Part shown: one piece after another, positions 19,484 through 28,879 of the stretch
Layout of the letters: each line of letters starts with the position of its first letter
Numbering within the stretch: position 1 is the stretch's first letter
Source: Sulfodiicoccus acidiphilus
GTDB lineage: Archaea; Thermoproteota; Thermoprotei_A; Sulfolobales; Sulfolobaceae
Assembly (NCBI RefSeq): GCF_003967175.1
Contig: NZ_AP018553.1
Location: 1,449,982-1,513,981, forward strand
DNA: 64,000 bases
Reading direction: 5' to 3'
Translations under genes and position numbers: made by a program
Notes under the pieces: generated by a model
What the model was told of the DNA's origin: nothing
Database searches by the model: none
What the model saw: the letters and a program-made list of their open reading frames with translations, nothing else

Positions 19484-21187
19484 TCAAACGAAGTACTCGC
19501 GTTCACCCCTTTCTCCCCTCCTTCTACGCTCCTCCTCGAGTTTTCTCAATTCGTTCCTCCTGATTTTCCCGCTAGTGGTCTTGGGCAACTCGTCCACGAA
19601 CTCCACTATCCTCGGTACCTTGTAGGCCATGAGGACCTCCCTACAGTGAGACGCTATTTCCCTCGCAAGTTCCTCCGACGCACGGTACCCCGGTTTCAAT
19701 ACGACGAAGGCCTTCACTAACTGCCACCTTTGGGGATCTGGGCTTCCCACTACCGCCACCTCTGCCACCGCGGGGTGTTCTATCACTGCGCTCTCCACCT
19801 CGAAGGGGCCCACCCTGTAATCTGACGTCTTTATGACATCGTCAGACCTTCCAACGAAGAACCACCTTTCCCTTTCATCGAAGTAGGCCCTGTCTCCGGT
19901 GTAGTAATATCCTCCTCGGAACGCGTCCCTGTTCTTGGAGTCATCTGAGTATCCCAAGAACAGCCCCACCGGCCTCCAAGTGCTCAACTTGACTGCTACA
20001 TGTCCCACGGTCCCAGGAGACCTGATCTCCCGCCCTTCGTCGTCGAGTAGGACCACGTCGTACATGGGAGATGGGCGTCCCATCGAGCCCGGCGTAACCT
20101 CCTCCCAAGGAAGGTTACCTATCATTGCTGTGGTTTCTGTCTGGCCGTAGAAGTCCCTTATCGTGACCTCGAACCTGTCCCTCCACACCTTTATCACCTC
20201 GGGGTTCAGTGGTTCCCCCGCCGAGACCGCCTCCCTCAACTTATCGAACTTGAGGTTGGAGAGGTCTTGAACCACGAACTGTCTCCAGGCTGTCGGAGGT
20301 GCGCAGAAAGTCGTGACGCCTAGGGACTCTGCGGCGTTCAGGTACTTGGACGCGTCCAACTTACCAGAGTAGTTAATGGCTAACACCGTGGCTCCCAGGT
20401 TGAAGGGTGAGAAGAAGGAACTCCAGGCGAACTTGGCCCATCCTGGGGCACTGAGGTTCAGGTGGAGGTCTCCAGGTTTAAGGCCTATGAATGCAGCTGT
20501 GGACAGGCTTCCCACTGGGTAACTAGAGGCGGTGTGTATGACCCTCTTCGGGAGGCCTGTCGTTCCAGAGGTGAAGTAGTTGAGGGACTGCTGATGCGGG
20601 GACGTGTCCTCGGGTCTGACCGTCTCCTTCGGTAGGAAGTCCGTCGACGTCCAGCCCTCCCTCCTCCCGATCACCAGCTTGACCGGCTTCATCGAGCCCA
20701 TAGCCTCCTCGACTCTAGCAGCACTGTCTTGGTCCGCGATCACGGCAGCTGGACGGAGGTCGGAGAACCTGTAGGAGAGCTCCCTCGTTGTCAGGTTGAC
20801 GGCCGTGGGCACTCCCACCATACCTCCCTTCACTATGGCCAGCATAGATGCCCATTGTTCTGGAACCAGTGGAGTCATCAGGTACACCGAGTCCCCTGCC
20901 TTCACTCCCTCCTTTCTTAGGAACGATAGCACCGAGTCCGCTAAGGTCGATAGCTGAGAATACGTAAGTTTACCTTCCTCTCCGCTATCTAGGTTGGTCC
21001 AGATCAGGGCCGGTGTACTTCCTCTCTCCCTCACGTGAATACCCTCGAACACTTCCGCAGCCCAGTTGAACCTACTCTGCTTGATCCTGTTCAACGACGT
21101 GAGGAGACCTGGGAGCCTTGATGCCTTCACCTCGTCTCTGGACTTCGACAGGTCCGCGAACTGCCTCACTGCTGAGGCGTAGTCCAT
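19484..21187 (-). CDS. AMP-forming acyl-CoA synthetase (acetyl/medium-chain type)
   Basis: 567-residue adenylate-forming ligase. Motif A3 is NYFTSGTTGLPK (about 203), A5 is FYGQTETT (about 344), A7/A8 are YYYTGDRAYFD and WFFVGRSDDVIKTSDYRVGP, and A10 with the catalytic Lys is PKTTSGKIRR near the end. The overall layout resembles the long-chain end of the Acs/ACSM group. In autotrophic Sulfolobales similar enzymes activate 4-hydroxybutyrate or other short acids; that is a suggestion by analogy, since no pathway partners lie nearby. A TATA-like box is at about 21207-21216. The C-terminus is unusually charged (RRRGERGERE). Confidence 0.85.
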   Translation of the reverse strand: MDYASAVRQFADLSKSRDEVKASRLPGLLTSLNRIKQSRFNWAAEVFEGIHVRERGSTPALIWTNLDSGEEGKLTYSQLSTLADSVLSFLRKEGVKAGDSVYLMTPLVPEQWASMLAIVKGGMVGVPTAVNLTTRELSYRFSDLRPAAVIADQDSAARVEEAMGSMKPVKLVIGRREGWTSTDFLPKETVRPEDTSPHQQSLNYFTSGTTGLPKRVIHTASSYPVGSLSTAAFIGLKPGDLHLNLSAPGWAKFAWSSFFSPFNLGATVLAINYSGKLDASKYLNAAESLGVTTFCAPPTAWRQFVVQDLSNLKFDKLREAVSAGEPLNPEVIKVWRDRFEVTIRDFYGQTETTAMIGNLPWEEVTPGSMGRPSPMYDVVLLDDEGREIRSPGTVGHVAVKLSTWRPVGLFLGYSDDSKNRDAFRGGYYYTGDRAYFDERERWFFVGRSDDVIKTSDYRVGPFEVESAVIEHPAVAEVAVVGSPDPQRWQLVKAFVVLKPGYRASEELAREIASHCREVLMAYKVPRIVEFVDELPKTTSGKIRRNELRKLEEERRRRGERGEREYFV

Positions 21188-21302
21188 GTGTCACCTTGAG
21201 GTTCCAGATATTTTACTTTTCGGGGAAAAAGAACTCCTTGTGTTTCTCGATATCAAAGGTTCCAAGGGGACAACCTTCTAAGTTCCCCCTCCAATTAGAG
21301 GT

Positions 21303-22166
21303 GTGAAAGTCTACAGTCCGGAAGTTGGATTCGTGGACGTGCCGGAGGAGCCCTCTAGGATAATAAGCCTCTCCCCGGCAGTGACTGAGACCCTCTTCAT
21401 GTTGGGGATGGGAGATAGGGTGGTAGGGGTAGACTCTTGGTCCTACAGGCCTCGAGAGGCGCTGAAAGTGAGGAGGGTTGGCTCTTACGCTACCCTCAAC
21501 ACGAACGTAGTCAGAGAACTGTCGCCTGACCTAGTCCTCACTACCACAGGAGTGCAGCGTCCGCTCATCGACCAGCTTAAGGCCGCAAAGGTTCCCGTTT
21601 TTCCCGTGCCCATCCCCTCTACGGTCTTCGAACTGATATCTGGGGTCGCGTTGGTGGGCGGGTTAGTGGGGAAGTACGAAGAGGGAGCCAAGTTGGCGGA
21701 GGGACTTCACAGTAGGTTGGTGGAACTCTCCCGACTGAGGTTCTCGACCCCGGTGCGGGCCTACATAGAGATAGATCTGGGAGGGCCCACAGTACCGGCG
21801 TTCTTCTCCCACATTACCAGTGCCCTCCACCTCCTTAATGTGCACAACGTTTACGGCAACGTAAAGCAGGCCTACCTTTACGGGGTCAAAGTTGCCGACT
21901 TTCCGCTATTCGACGTCAGTGACGTCTTCAGGACGGATCCAGATGTTGTAATTTACGAGTTCAAAAGGAAGCAGCCGTCTGGGGAGGAGGTCAAGGAGCT
22001 AGTGCGAAGCAGAGGGTGGGACAAGTTGAGGGCAGTGAGAGAGGGAAGACTAGTGGTCCTCCCGGCCGACACATTGGCCCACCACGGCCCCTCCTTCCTA
22101 GATAACCTCAGAGAGTGCCTCGTGAAGGTCATGGACTCCCTTGGTTCACCTTCTCCATCTCCTTGA
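21303..22166 (+). CDS. BtuF/FecB-like substrate-binding protein without signal peptide
   Basis: 287 residues of the Peripla_BP_2 fold used for cobalamin or iron-siderophore uptake. The front RIISLSPAVTETLFMLGMGDRVVGVDSW and the region LSPDLVLTTTGVQRPLIDQL are typical, as is GRLVVLPADTLAHHGP near the end. No signal peptide or lipid anchor is visible, and no permease or ATPase lies beside it, so it may act inside the cell or be mis-started. Cytosolic-looking relatives of this type are common in archaea. It overlaps the next gene tail to tail by 38 bases. Confidence 0.75.
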   Translation: MKVYSPEVGFVDVPEEPSRIISLSPAVTETLFMLGMGDRVVGVDSWSYRPREALKVRRVGSYATLNTNVVRELSPDLVLTTTGVQRPLIDQLKAAKVPVFPVPIPSTVFELISGVALVGGLVGKYEEGAKLAEGLHSRLVELSRLRFSTPVRAYIEIDLGGPTVPAFFSHITSALHLLNVHNVYGNVKQAYLYGVKVADFPLFDVSDVFRTDPDVVIYEFKRKQPSGEEVKELVRSRGWDKLRAVREGRLVVLPADTLAHHGPSFLDNLRECLVKVMDSLGSPSPSP

Positions 22167-22566
22167 TCAGGTTGACGTTGGACGTCACGACTCCTTTAAC
22201 GCCGATTTCCTTCATCCTCTCAGCTATTACGGGATCGTTCACGTTGTACGCCAGCACCCTGTCCACTCCCAGTTGTCTCACTGAACGTGGGTTGACGAGG
22301 CCGTAAGGAACTACGAGCAAGTCCACCTCGACTTTTGGCTTCACGGGAGATTGGACCAGAAGGGCCACTTTCAGTCCCTTCCTCTTCGCTTCCTTGGCCA
22401 GGGACTCGTCTTCAGTGAGGAGGAAATCGCTTCCCACTTTTTCTAGGTCGTTCGTCTTAAGAAGTGTTACTTTCCCTCTAGGACCCGTCGACACTACCCC
22501 GTGGAAACCCGCCTTGGAGGCTGCGTTGGCCCCCTCCTCGTCTCCAACTTCCAGATAGAACTCCAT
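22129..22566 (-). CDS. Small alpha/beta protein of unknown function
   Basis: 145 residues with alternating strands and helices: GFHGVVST, LKVALLVQS, VDLLVVPYG, GVDRVLAYNVNDPVIAERMKEIGVKGVVTSN. The last segment resembles the end of a TIM barrel as in glycerophosphodiester phosphodiesterases, but the catalytic front of that family is missing. The layout also recalls the small RNase P subunit p30. I cannot decide between these and leave the function open. ATG at 22566; convergent overlap with the binding protein gene. Confidence 0.55.
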   Translation of the reverse strand: MEFYLEVGDEEGANAASKAGFHGVVSTGPRGKVTLLKTNDLEKVGSDFLLTEDESLAKEAKRKGLKVALLVQSPVKPKVEVDLLVVPYGLVNPRSVRQLGVDRVLAYNVNDPVIAERMKEIGVKGVVTSNVNLIKEMEKVNQGSP

Positions 22567-22670
22567 GGGGTAAATGGGGAATCTGCAGTTAAATTACCTT
22601 CTCCAACTCACTGAGAACTCTATCACCTACAAAAACTAGGGGTCCGTTCCACAGGAATCTTTAACTTTTC

Positions 22671-22957
22671 GGGGTTAAGGGAGGCGGAAAGTCCCCTGCC
22701 ATGTGGGTGGATAGCCCCCTTATATAAAGGTTTTTATAATAATGAAAAAATTTCCTAGACCTCTGCTGAAAGAGCTTGGTCGCACCCTCTGGACTGGGGG
22801 AACTCGCGCCTGTCGATAGGAAACCCTCCGTGACCTCCCTCCCGTACTGTTCACAGGACGGTTCCACTGAACCTCCGCTACGGAAGGGGATCGAGGTTCC
22901 TCCGAGGAGCGGGACTCACCGCGAGGACGCCCCGTCCGTGAGGGCGTGGTAGCTCAC
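22671..22957 (+). repeat. IS605-derived non-coding repeat, family A copy 2
   Basis: Left end GGGGTTAAGGGAGGCGGAAAGTCCCC, CCCCCTTATATAAA, a tnpB-tail-like middle, and right end CCCCGTCCGTGAGGGCGTGGTAGCTCAC. Same design as copies A1 and A3 but with more substitutions. TTTAAC lies just before the left end. Confidence 0.75.
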
Positions 22958-22999
22958 GAGTGGGACAGACGGTTTCGCCGCTTCTCTCCCCACGATACC

Positions 23000-23397
23000 G
23001 TAAATGTCCCGATCGAGGAAGTGTCGAGTGCATTGAGGGACCTGCTCAACCTCCCCATCTTCTCCGTAACGTGCAGGGAGTTCACTTGGGACTAACGGAA
23101 GACGAAAGGAAAATGGAAAAAGTACTCAGTGAGGCTGTCCGGGGCTGGAGACGAGTTCTCGGAGGAGTTAGAGAGGTTAGAGTACAGTGGAGGTTCACAA
23201 ACCGTTCAAAGGTTCCAAGGACCTGTGAAGCCTCTCAACGAAGTTCACCTTAGAGGACTTGGGAGGGAACCTTAGTGAGGATGGAGGTGGAACACCGGGT
23301 TGAAGGCCTGAGCAAGTCCGATAGGGCCGTCCTTGAGGAGTTGAACTTTAGGAAATTCAAGGCCTCCCTGGAGAACCTGAAGAGGTTCGTGGATTAG
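23000..23397 (+). pseudogene. Remnant of a possible SRPBCC/CoxG-like protein
   Basis: Pieces in more than one frame read VNVPIEEVSSALRDLLNLP and, at the end, VEHRVEGLSKSDRAVLEELNFRKFKASLENLKRFVD before a stop at 23395-23397. The first piece resembles the start of an SRPBCC domain as in CoxG, an accessory protein that often accompanies molybdenum hydroxylases, and such a gene lies directly downstream. Stops and frame changes between the pieces show that it is dead. The family assignment is weak. Confidence 0.4.
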
Positions 23398-23451
23398 ACG
23401 TACTGCACGCGGACTCACCATTTTTAAGCGAGTTTCACCATTCAGTGAACC

Positions 23452-25616
23452 ATGCGTTACGTCGGGAAGCCACTTAAGAGGGTGGTCGAGGACGTTCCAT
23501 TGATAACGGGCAGGGCCACATTCGTTTACGACATCACCCTGCCGTCCACACTCCACGCAGTTTTCCTCAGGAGCCAGTACGCTCATGCCAAGTTCAAGGT
23601 TCACTGCAGAGGCCTCTGTTACACTGCGGAGGACCTACCAGTTAAGGTGGGTTTAGCAGAACGAGAAGCCGTTTACGTGGGGCAACCCCTCGCCGTGGTC
23701 CTCGCTGAGGACGAGTACACCGCTAGGGACCTGGTCTCGTCGATCGAGGTGGAGTACGACCCGTTGCCAGCGGTGGTCGATCCAATTAAGGCCACCGAGG
23801 AGTCTTCGCCGAAGGCTAGGTCCGACCTCAAGTCGAACGTGTTCAGAGAGGAGAGGGTAGAGGCAGGTGACGTAGGGGTGGCCCTCAGGAGGGCTCACGC
23901 CGTAGTGGAGGGAACGTTGCTCAACCAGAGGCTCATACCCAGCGCAATGGAAATGAGGGGGGCTGTGGCGTCGTACGATGGGAACAGGCTTACAGTGTGG
24001 TCGAGCACCCAGAGCGCCTTCTTCGTCAAGAAGGCCGTTCAAGGTCTCGTCTCCAAGCTCGGGTCAGGAGCGTCAGAGCCGTCCAGCCTGCGGTCGGAGG
24101 GGCCTTCGGTAGTAAGTTAATGACTTACCCGGAGGAGTTGGCTGTGAGCGCTTTGGCGGTGTTGACCAAGAGGCCGGTGAAGTGGTTCAACACCAGGGCC
24201 GAGGACATGGCCTCCACGAACCAAGGGAGGGACATGATCTTGAAGTTCAGAGCAGGGGTGGATAGACAAGGAAGGATCTTGGGAATAGAGGGAACACTCT
24301 ACTTCGACGCAGGTGCACCAATCGCCGAAGTGAACGAGAGCGCCTTCGGTATGGCCTCGACCGCAGCAAGGATGATAACTGGGCACTACGACATAGGGAA
24401 CGTCAACGTAAGGGTCCTCGGTGTTAACACCAATAAGACGGTCATAGAGGCCTACAGGGGGGCTGGGAGGCCAGAGGGATCCTACTTCATAGAACGCATA
24501 GTGAACCTGGCGGCCAGGAAGGTCGGCGTCGATCAGTTCGAGATAAGGCAGCTCAACTCCCTGAAGGAGGCTAACCAGTACAGGACTCCCACTGGGATGA
24601 CCCACGATAGCGGAAGGTACTGGGAAGCGTTAGAGAGGGCGAAGCCGGCCTACTTGGAGTTGAGGCGCAAGAGGGACGAGATGAGATCGAGGGGAGAGAC
24701 GGCTGGGGTGGGAGTTGCCTTCCCAGCGGAGATCGCCTCCTTCGGTCCCTACGAGACGGCCAAGGTCAAATTGACGTCTGGAGGGAAAGTGCAGGTGGTG
24801 AGCGGCTCTGGGCCCCACGGTCAAGGTGACGGAACCGCCTTCGCCATGATCGCAGCCGACGTGTTCGAGGTAGATCCTAGTCAGGTCGAGGTGCTCTGGG
24901 GCGACACCGACCTCATAGCGGACGGGCAGTACACCGCCGGGAGCCGGACTGTTGCGATCGGAGGAGCTGCGGTGTACGAAGCCTCCCTGAGACTGAAGGA
25001 GAGACTTGCCAAGACGGCGGCGGAAGCTATGGGTGTGGATGTGGCTCAATTGGAGTACTCGGAGGGCAAGTTCAGGAGGAAAGGCGACGGTGACTCCATG
25101 GATCTCTCTAGGCTCTTCGACGCATCCCTCTCCATGGGGGTGGTTCCAGAGGAGTCCTACTCCTACGTCCAGAAACTCTACTACTCACCTTACGGAGTTC
25201 ACCTAGCTCTCGTGAAGGTGGATCGGGAGACGGGAGAAGTGAGGGTGCTCGACTACAGGGCCTTCGACGACGTGGGAACTGTTGTGAATCCACTCACTAC
25301 GGAAGGACAGGTCCACGGGGCAGTCCTACAAGGTGTGGGCCAGGCCCTTTATGAGGCGGCCATTTACGGAGACGACGGCTCACTCCTATCCACCGACTTC
25401 CTTTCTTACCACGTCCCGCGCCCCAAGGACTACGTCAGGGTGTTGTGGACTTCTTTGGGCCTAGCTAAGTCCGACAACCCACTGGGGGCCAAGGGGATAG
25501 GAGAGTTAGGTACCATAGCAGCAACTCCTGCAGTGGTCAACGCGGTGGAGGATGCCCTAAATAGAGAACTCTTGACCATGCCCCTTACCCCAGAGGTAGT
25601 CGTGAGACACCTGTGA
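23452..25616 (+). CDS. Molybdenum hydroxylase large subunit, aldehyde oxidoreductase type (frame broken once)
   Basis: Molybdopterin-binding large subunit of the xanthine dehydrogenase family, with VGKPLKRVVEDVPLITGRATFVYD at the front, AVGGAFGSK, and the catalytic Glu motif GAKGIGELGTIAATPAVVNAV near the end. The loop that in true CO dehydrogenase reads AYRCSFR is AYRGAGR here, so CO oxidation by the classical enzyme is unlikely; glyceraldehyde oxidation as in Sulfolobus is possible. The frame breaks near 24062; one G added to GGG at 24061-24063 restores LGVRSVRAVQPAVGGAFG and a 721-residue chain. The FAD and iron-sulfur subunits are not next to it. A TTTTTAAG box precedes the ATG by about 26 bases. 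Confidence 0.82.
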
Positions 25617-25676
25617 GGAGTTCAGTTTTTGAACCTCTAAGGTTCCCTATTATCTCAGAGCGCCCCACCACCTAAC

Positions 25677-26510
25677 GTGAGGTTAGTCAAGTACATGGTG
25701 AGGACCTTCCTCACCAACAAGTACATCTGGGGGTGGGGGGTTGCCTTCGCCGTCTTCTGGGAAGTGATGGGAGCTTACGTCTTCTCCTCTCAGGTTCCAG
25801 ACCAGAAGCTACCCGCGATCTATTACGGGGGAGCCTGGGCGGGGGAGTTGGTGTTGAACTCACTGAGCGCCGTCTCTATCAGCACCACCTTTATGTTGAC
25901 ATATCAGACGGGAGCGCTGCCTCATCTCTTCAGGTTCTCCAAAATGAGCTCCGCCCACTACACCGCTGGGGTCTACGCCGGAACACTGGCTGTGGGCTCA
26001 TCGGCCCAAGCGATCACCTTGGGCTTACTTTCCCTCACTTTCTCAGACAAGTTCGACCTCCCAGTTTACCCGGTTGATCCCTCAGCCTTGGTTGGAGTAG
26101 TGGTCCTCACCGCCGTCTTCATGACTTCCCTGTCCTTCGTTCTCCAAGTGTTGGTGGCCAGGGCTTCCAGGAAACTTTCCAACCTCACTTCCTTCGTTCC
26201 CCTCATCCTGACCTACGGGTTCTCGTTCAGCTACCTTTACCTAAAGCTGGGTGAGCTGACGTACCTCAGCCCCTTCACGGCACTTGAGGCATTGCTCGTC
26301 AGGTCATACGTGGGGACCCAGGTTCCACTGAACTTCGCGCTCATACTCGACAACTACTCTTCGACAGGTAGGTTGGACGTGGTGACTCCTCTGTCACCTA
26401 CTTTAGCTGTGCTCTCTGCCTTGGGTTGGACCGCAGTTCTCACACTCGTGGGAACCTTGGGGGCGAGGAACCTCTACTACAAGCCTCTAGAGGAGGGGAG
26501 GATCGCTTGA
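25677..26510 (+). CDS. ABC-type membrane permease, uncharacterised
   Basis: 277-residue integral membrane protein with about six helices. It has no recognisable substrate motif, but it overlaps an ABC ATPase gene (TTGA overlap at 26507-26510) in a four-gene operon ending with a winged-helix regulator, so an ABC-2-like export function is likely. Start GTG 25677. Comparable operons in archaea often handle drugs, lipids or peptides; the substrate here is unknown. Confidence 0.65.
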   Translation: MRLVKYMVRTFLTNKYIWGWGVAFAVFWEVMGAYVFSSQVPDQKLPAIYYGGAWAGELVLNSLSAVSISTTFMLTYQTGALPHLFRFSKMSSAHYTAGVYAGTLAVGSSAQAITLGLLSLTFSDKFDLPVYPVDPSALVGVVVLTAVFMTSLSFVLQVLVARASRKLSNLTSFVPLILTYGFSFSYLYLKLGELTYLSPFTALEALLVRSYVGTQVPLNFALILDNYSSTGRLDVVTPLSPTLAVLSALGWTAVLTLVGTLGARNLYYKPLEEGRIA

Positions 26511-27271
26511 TACAGCTAAGGGACTTCTCGGTGAGGCTCGGTTCAAGGGATGTGATCGAGAGGTGCACCGCAGACGTGGACAGAAAGGTCCTCCTGCTAG
26601 GTCCTAACGGTTCCGGGAAGACGAGCCTCCTGAGGGCTCTTGCCGGTGTACTGCCCTACGAGGGCAGTGCCAGGGTGGAGGGAGTGGAGGTGGCGAAAGC
26701 GAGGAACATGAACGCGTTGGCGACCAACTTACCTGAGGTGTTCACGCTAGGGGTGAGACTAAGGGACGTTCTTTACCTCTTCGGGGAGATCAAGGACCTC
26801 AACGAGGAATTGGCGGTGAAGATGTTAAGGAACGTTGGTATCAAGGACCTAAGTAAGAGGGTCTACGAACTCTCCTCCGGACAGGGAGCACTCTTCAGGA
26901 CCGCTGTGGCCTTGGCCACTAATCCGAGGACAATACTCCTCGACGAACCATTCGAGAACGTTGACGCAGCCCGGAGGTCCGTTGTAGTTAATTGGATCGA
27001 GGAGTACGGAGAGAGCGGGCTGGTGGTCACCCACGAGCTGGACGTAGCCACGAACTTCAAGGAGTTGGACGCATATATGCTGTTCGAGGGGAGGCTCCAC
27101 GGTCCTATCAATGTGGGCGAGTTACTGAGCTCGGTTGTAGTGGAAGGCTCAAGGAACGGGGCACTCCTAGAAGTGGAGATAGGAGGGAAGAGGTTTTCCT
27201 TCGTGAAGGATCAACAGGGGAGTAAGTTGGGGGATCTCGTAGTGCTGGACAGGATATATAGCCTCCTGTGA
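26507..27271 (+). CDS. ABC transporter ATPase
   Basis: 254-residue nucleotide-binding subunit. Walker A is LLGPNGSGKTSLLRAL (about 31-46), the signature is YELSSGQGALFRTAVALA with SSGQ in place of the usual SGGQ, Walker B is TILLDEPFENVD, and the switch His is in VVTHELD. The start is TTG 26507, overlapping the permease stop; an upstream ATG would run through the permease coding region and is unlikely. The C-terminal 60 residues (after LHGPINVGELL) form a small added domain. Acts with the preceding permease. Confidence 0.88.
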   Translation: MIQLRDFSVRLGSRDVIERCTADVDRKVLLLGPNGSGKTSLLRALAGVLPYEGSARVEGVEVAKARNMNALATNLPEVFTLGVRLRDVLYLFGEIKDLNEELAVKMLRNVGIKDLSKRVYELSSGQGALFRTAVALATNPRTILLDEPFENVDAARRSVVVNWIEEYGESGLVVTHELDVATNFKELDAYMLFEGRLHGPINVGELLSSVVVEGSRNGALLEVEIGGKRFSFVKDQQGSKLGDLVVLDRIYSLL

Positions 27272-27282
27272 GATGAACTTAG

Positions 27283-27921
27283 ATGGAGGTAAAGGACCTA
27301 GTCAACGAGTCGGAGGAAATAGCCTTACGTGTAGTCAGATACGAGTATAGGAAGGCCGTGGGAAAGTACTATCTCGCTTGGAGCACCGAGCCCCTGATCG
27401 TAGCCATCTTCACTAGCCTCCTGACCTCCTTCGACCTCCCACCGGTGTCCTATAACTTCACTCCCGTACTCGTCGTCCCCTACATGGTCTACTCCTTCTA
27501 CGTGTTCTGGAAGGCCATGGGGGTTTACGGGAGGATCGAGACTAGGTCGACGGGTTTAGCCCGGAGGGGTAACTCGGAGCGGACGTTCAGACCTATCTTC
27601 CTAGGAACCCAGTTGCTTTACGCTTTGAGTTTCTCGCTCATCCTGGTTGGAGATTACTCTTCTCACTTCCTTCTAGCGCTGGCCGGTGCTCTACTATTCG
27701 CGGCCCTCTTCGGGAGGAGCATGTTGTACCTGGGCAGGATGGGGGGTGGAGTGAGACATTACGACGTGTTAGCGTCAGTTACACTCGCCTTAGTTTTCGC
27801 GTTCTTGGTGCGTCCTGAGTTCTACAACCAACCCCTGTTTCCAACCATCTACCTCACTTTCTCCGTCACCTGGATCTACGCGGGCTACATGTCCCTCAGA
27901 GAGGTCCTAGAGCATGAGTGA
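27283..27921 (+). CDS. Membrane protein of the ABC operon, function unknown
   Basis: 212 residues with a polar N-terminal helix (residues 1-40) and about five membrane helices (about 42-60, 65-82, 112-128, 130-150, 165-180). The motif STGLARRGNSER in a cytosolic loop is notable but unknown to me. It lies 11 bases after the ATPase gene and overlaps the regulator gene by eight bases, so it is part of the same transcription unit. May be a second permease-like subunit. Confidence 0.65.
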   Translation: MEVKDLVNESEEIALRVVRYEYRKAVGKYYLAWSTEPLIVAIFTSLLTSFDLPPVSYNFTPVLVVPYMVYSFYVFWKAMGVYGRIETRSTGLARRGNSERTFRPIFLGTQLLYALSFSLILVGDYSSHFLLALAGALLFAALFGRSMLYLGRMGGGVRHYDVLASVTLALVFAFLVRPEFYNQPLFPTIYLTFSVTWIYAGYMSLREVLEHE

Positions 27922-28225
27922 GAAACTCAAGGAGCTGATGGAGTTGCTCTCTACTCCGTCCTTCTCTAGCTCTGCGCGGGTCGGGATCTTGCTCTCCCTC
28001 TACTACCTAGGCAGAGTGACCTTCGTTGACCTACTGAAGGCCACGGATCTCCCTAAGAGTTCCCTCTTCGCCCATCTTCAGGTCCTCGAGGACGAGGGCC
28101 TAATCTTAGTTAAGAAGTCCATAACCCTCCAGGGACCTAGGACTATTGTCGTCTTAACCGATAAGGGGAAGACCGCCGTCCTAAGATACATTTCCCTCGT
28201 AAGGGAATTGGAGGAACTAAAATAG
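27914..28225 (+). CDS. Winged-helix transcriptional regulator of the ABC operon
   Basis: 103-residue DNA-binding protein of the MarR/ArsR-like winged-helix type. The segment ARVGILLSLYYLGRVTFVDLLKATDLPKSSLFAHLQVLEDEGLI gives helix 1 through the recognition helix, and GPRTIVVLTDKGK is the wing. No cysteine-based metal site is seen. Overlapping the gene before it by eight bases, it probably controls the transporter operon. Confidence 0.82.
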   Translation: MSEKLKELMELLSTPSFSSSARVGILLSLYYLGRVTFVDLLKATDLPKSSLFAHLQVLEDEGLILVKKSITLQGPRTIVVLTDKGKTAVLRYISLVRELEELK

Positions 28226-28879
28226 ATGTCGTGAAGGATGAGAGGCAACTGGCTGTCGCTCCTCCGCCAGGGCAGGAACACTAGGCGTGGAATGTAAACG
28301 AGGCCATACGGAGATTGTGGTGTCTACTACGACAGGAGGAATTTGGTTTTCGTGAACCCCTCACGGACGTCCTAGCAACGAGGGTTTCCCGCTTCCAGGG
28401 CGACCTCGATACCCGTCGGTAGCGGATGTTCCAATTGTCCTTGAAGCTGTAGGACTAGACGTGGAGGGAATCCGCGTGTTCGAGGTGGGGGAGTGCGACA
28501 CCCACATACACCAAACGTGTCACCGCGTCAAGGTCAGTATACGCCCAAGTGCCTAAGGAACCGCCTCCTAAGTTAGGGACCTTGGACTCATGTAGCTGCT
28601 GTAGAAGCAATGGTAACCTTCTCGCTTAACCCCTTCCTATTGAGGAAGTCGACGGTTTCCCTAGCTTCCAAACATACTCTTAACAGCTTCCTGAACTTTT
28701 TCCAGATTATTTCATGTTGGCTCACTACTCAGTTAAAAGTTAACAATTTGAAGATAATACCAAGGAGCGGGAATCTCCCGAAATACTCAGGAAAATGTGG
28801 CGGTGTTCTCCCTACAGGGAGGTAGAACATCTTGTCTTGTAATACTCAGCCCCATTTAAATGAAAGTTAACGCAAACAC
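28226..28879. other. Long intergenic stretch without visible gene
   Basis: About 650 bases between two convergent operons. The composition of 28240-28560 is gene-like, but every frame is interrupted and no motif is recognised. 28600-28870 is AT-rich. Confidence 0.3.

Noticed and set aside
23452..25616. Aerobic CO dehydrogenase large subunit
   Set aside because: The active-site loop reads AYRGAGR instead of AYRCSFR, and the other Cox subunits are absent.
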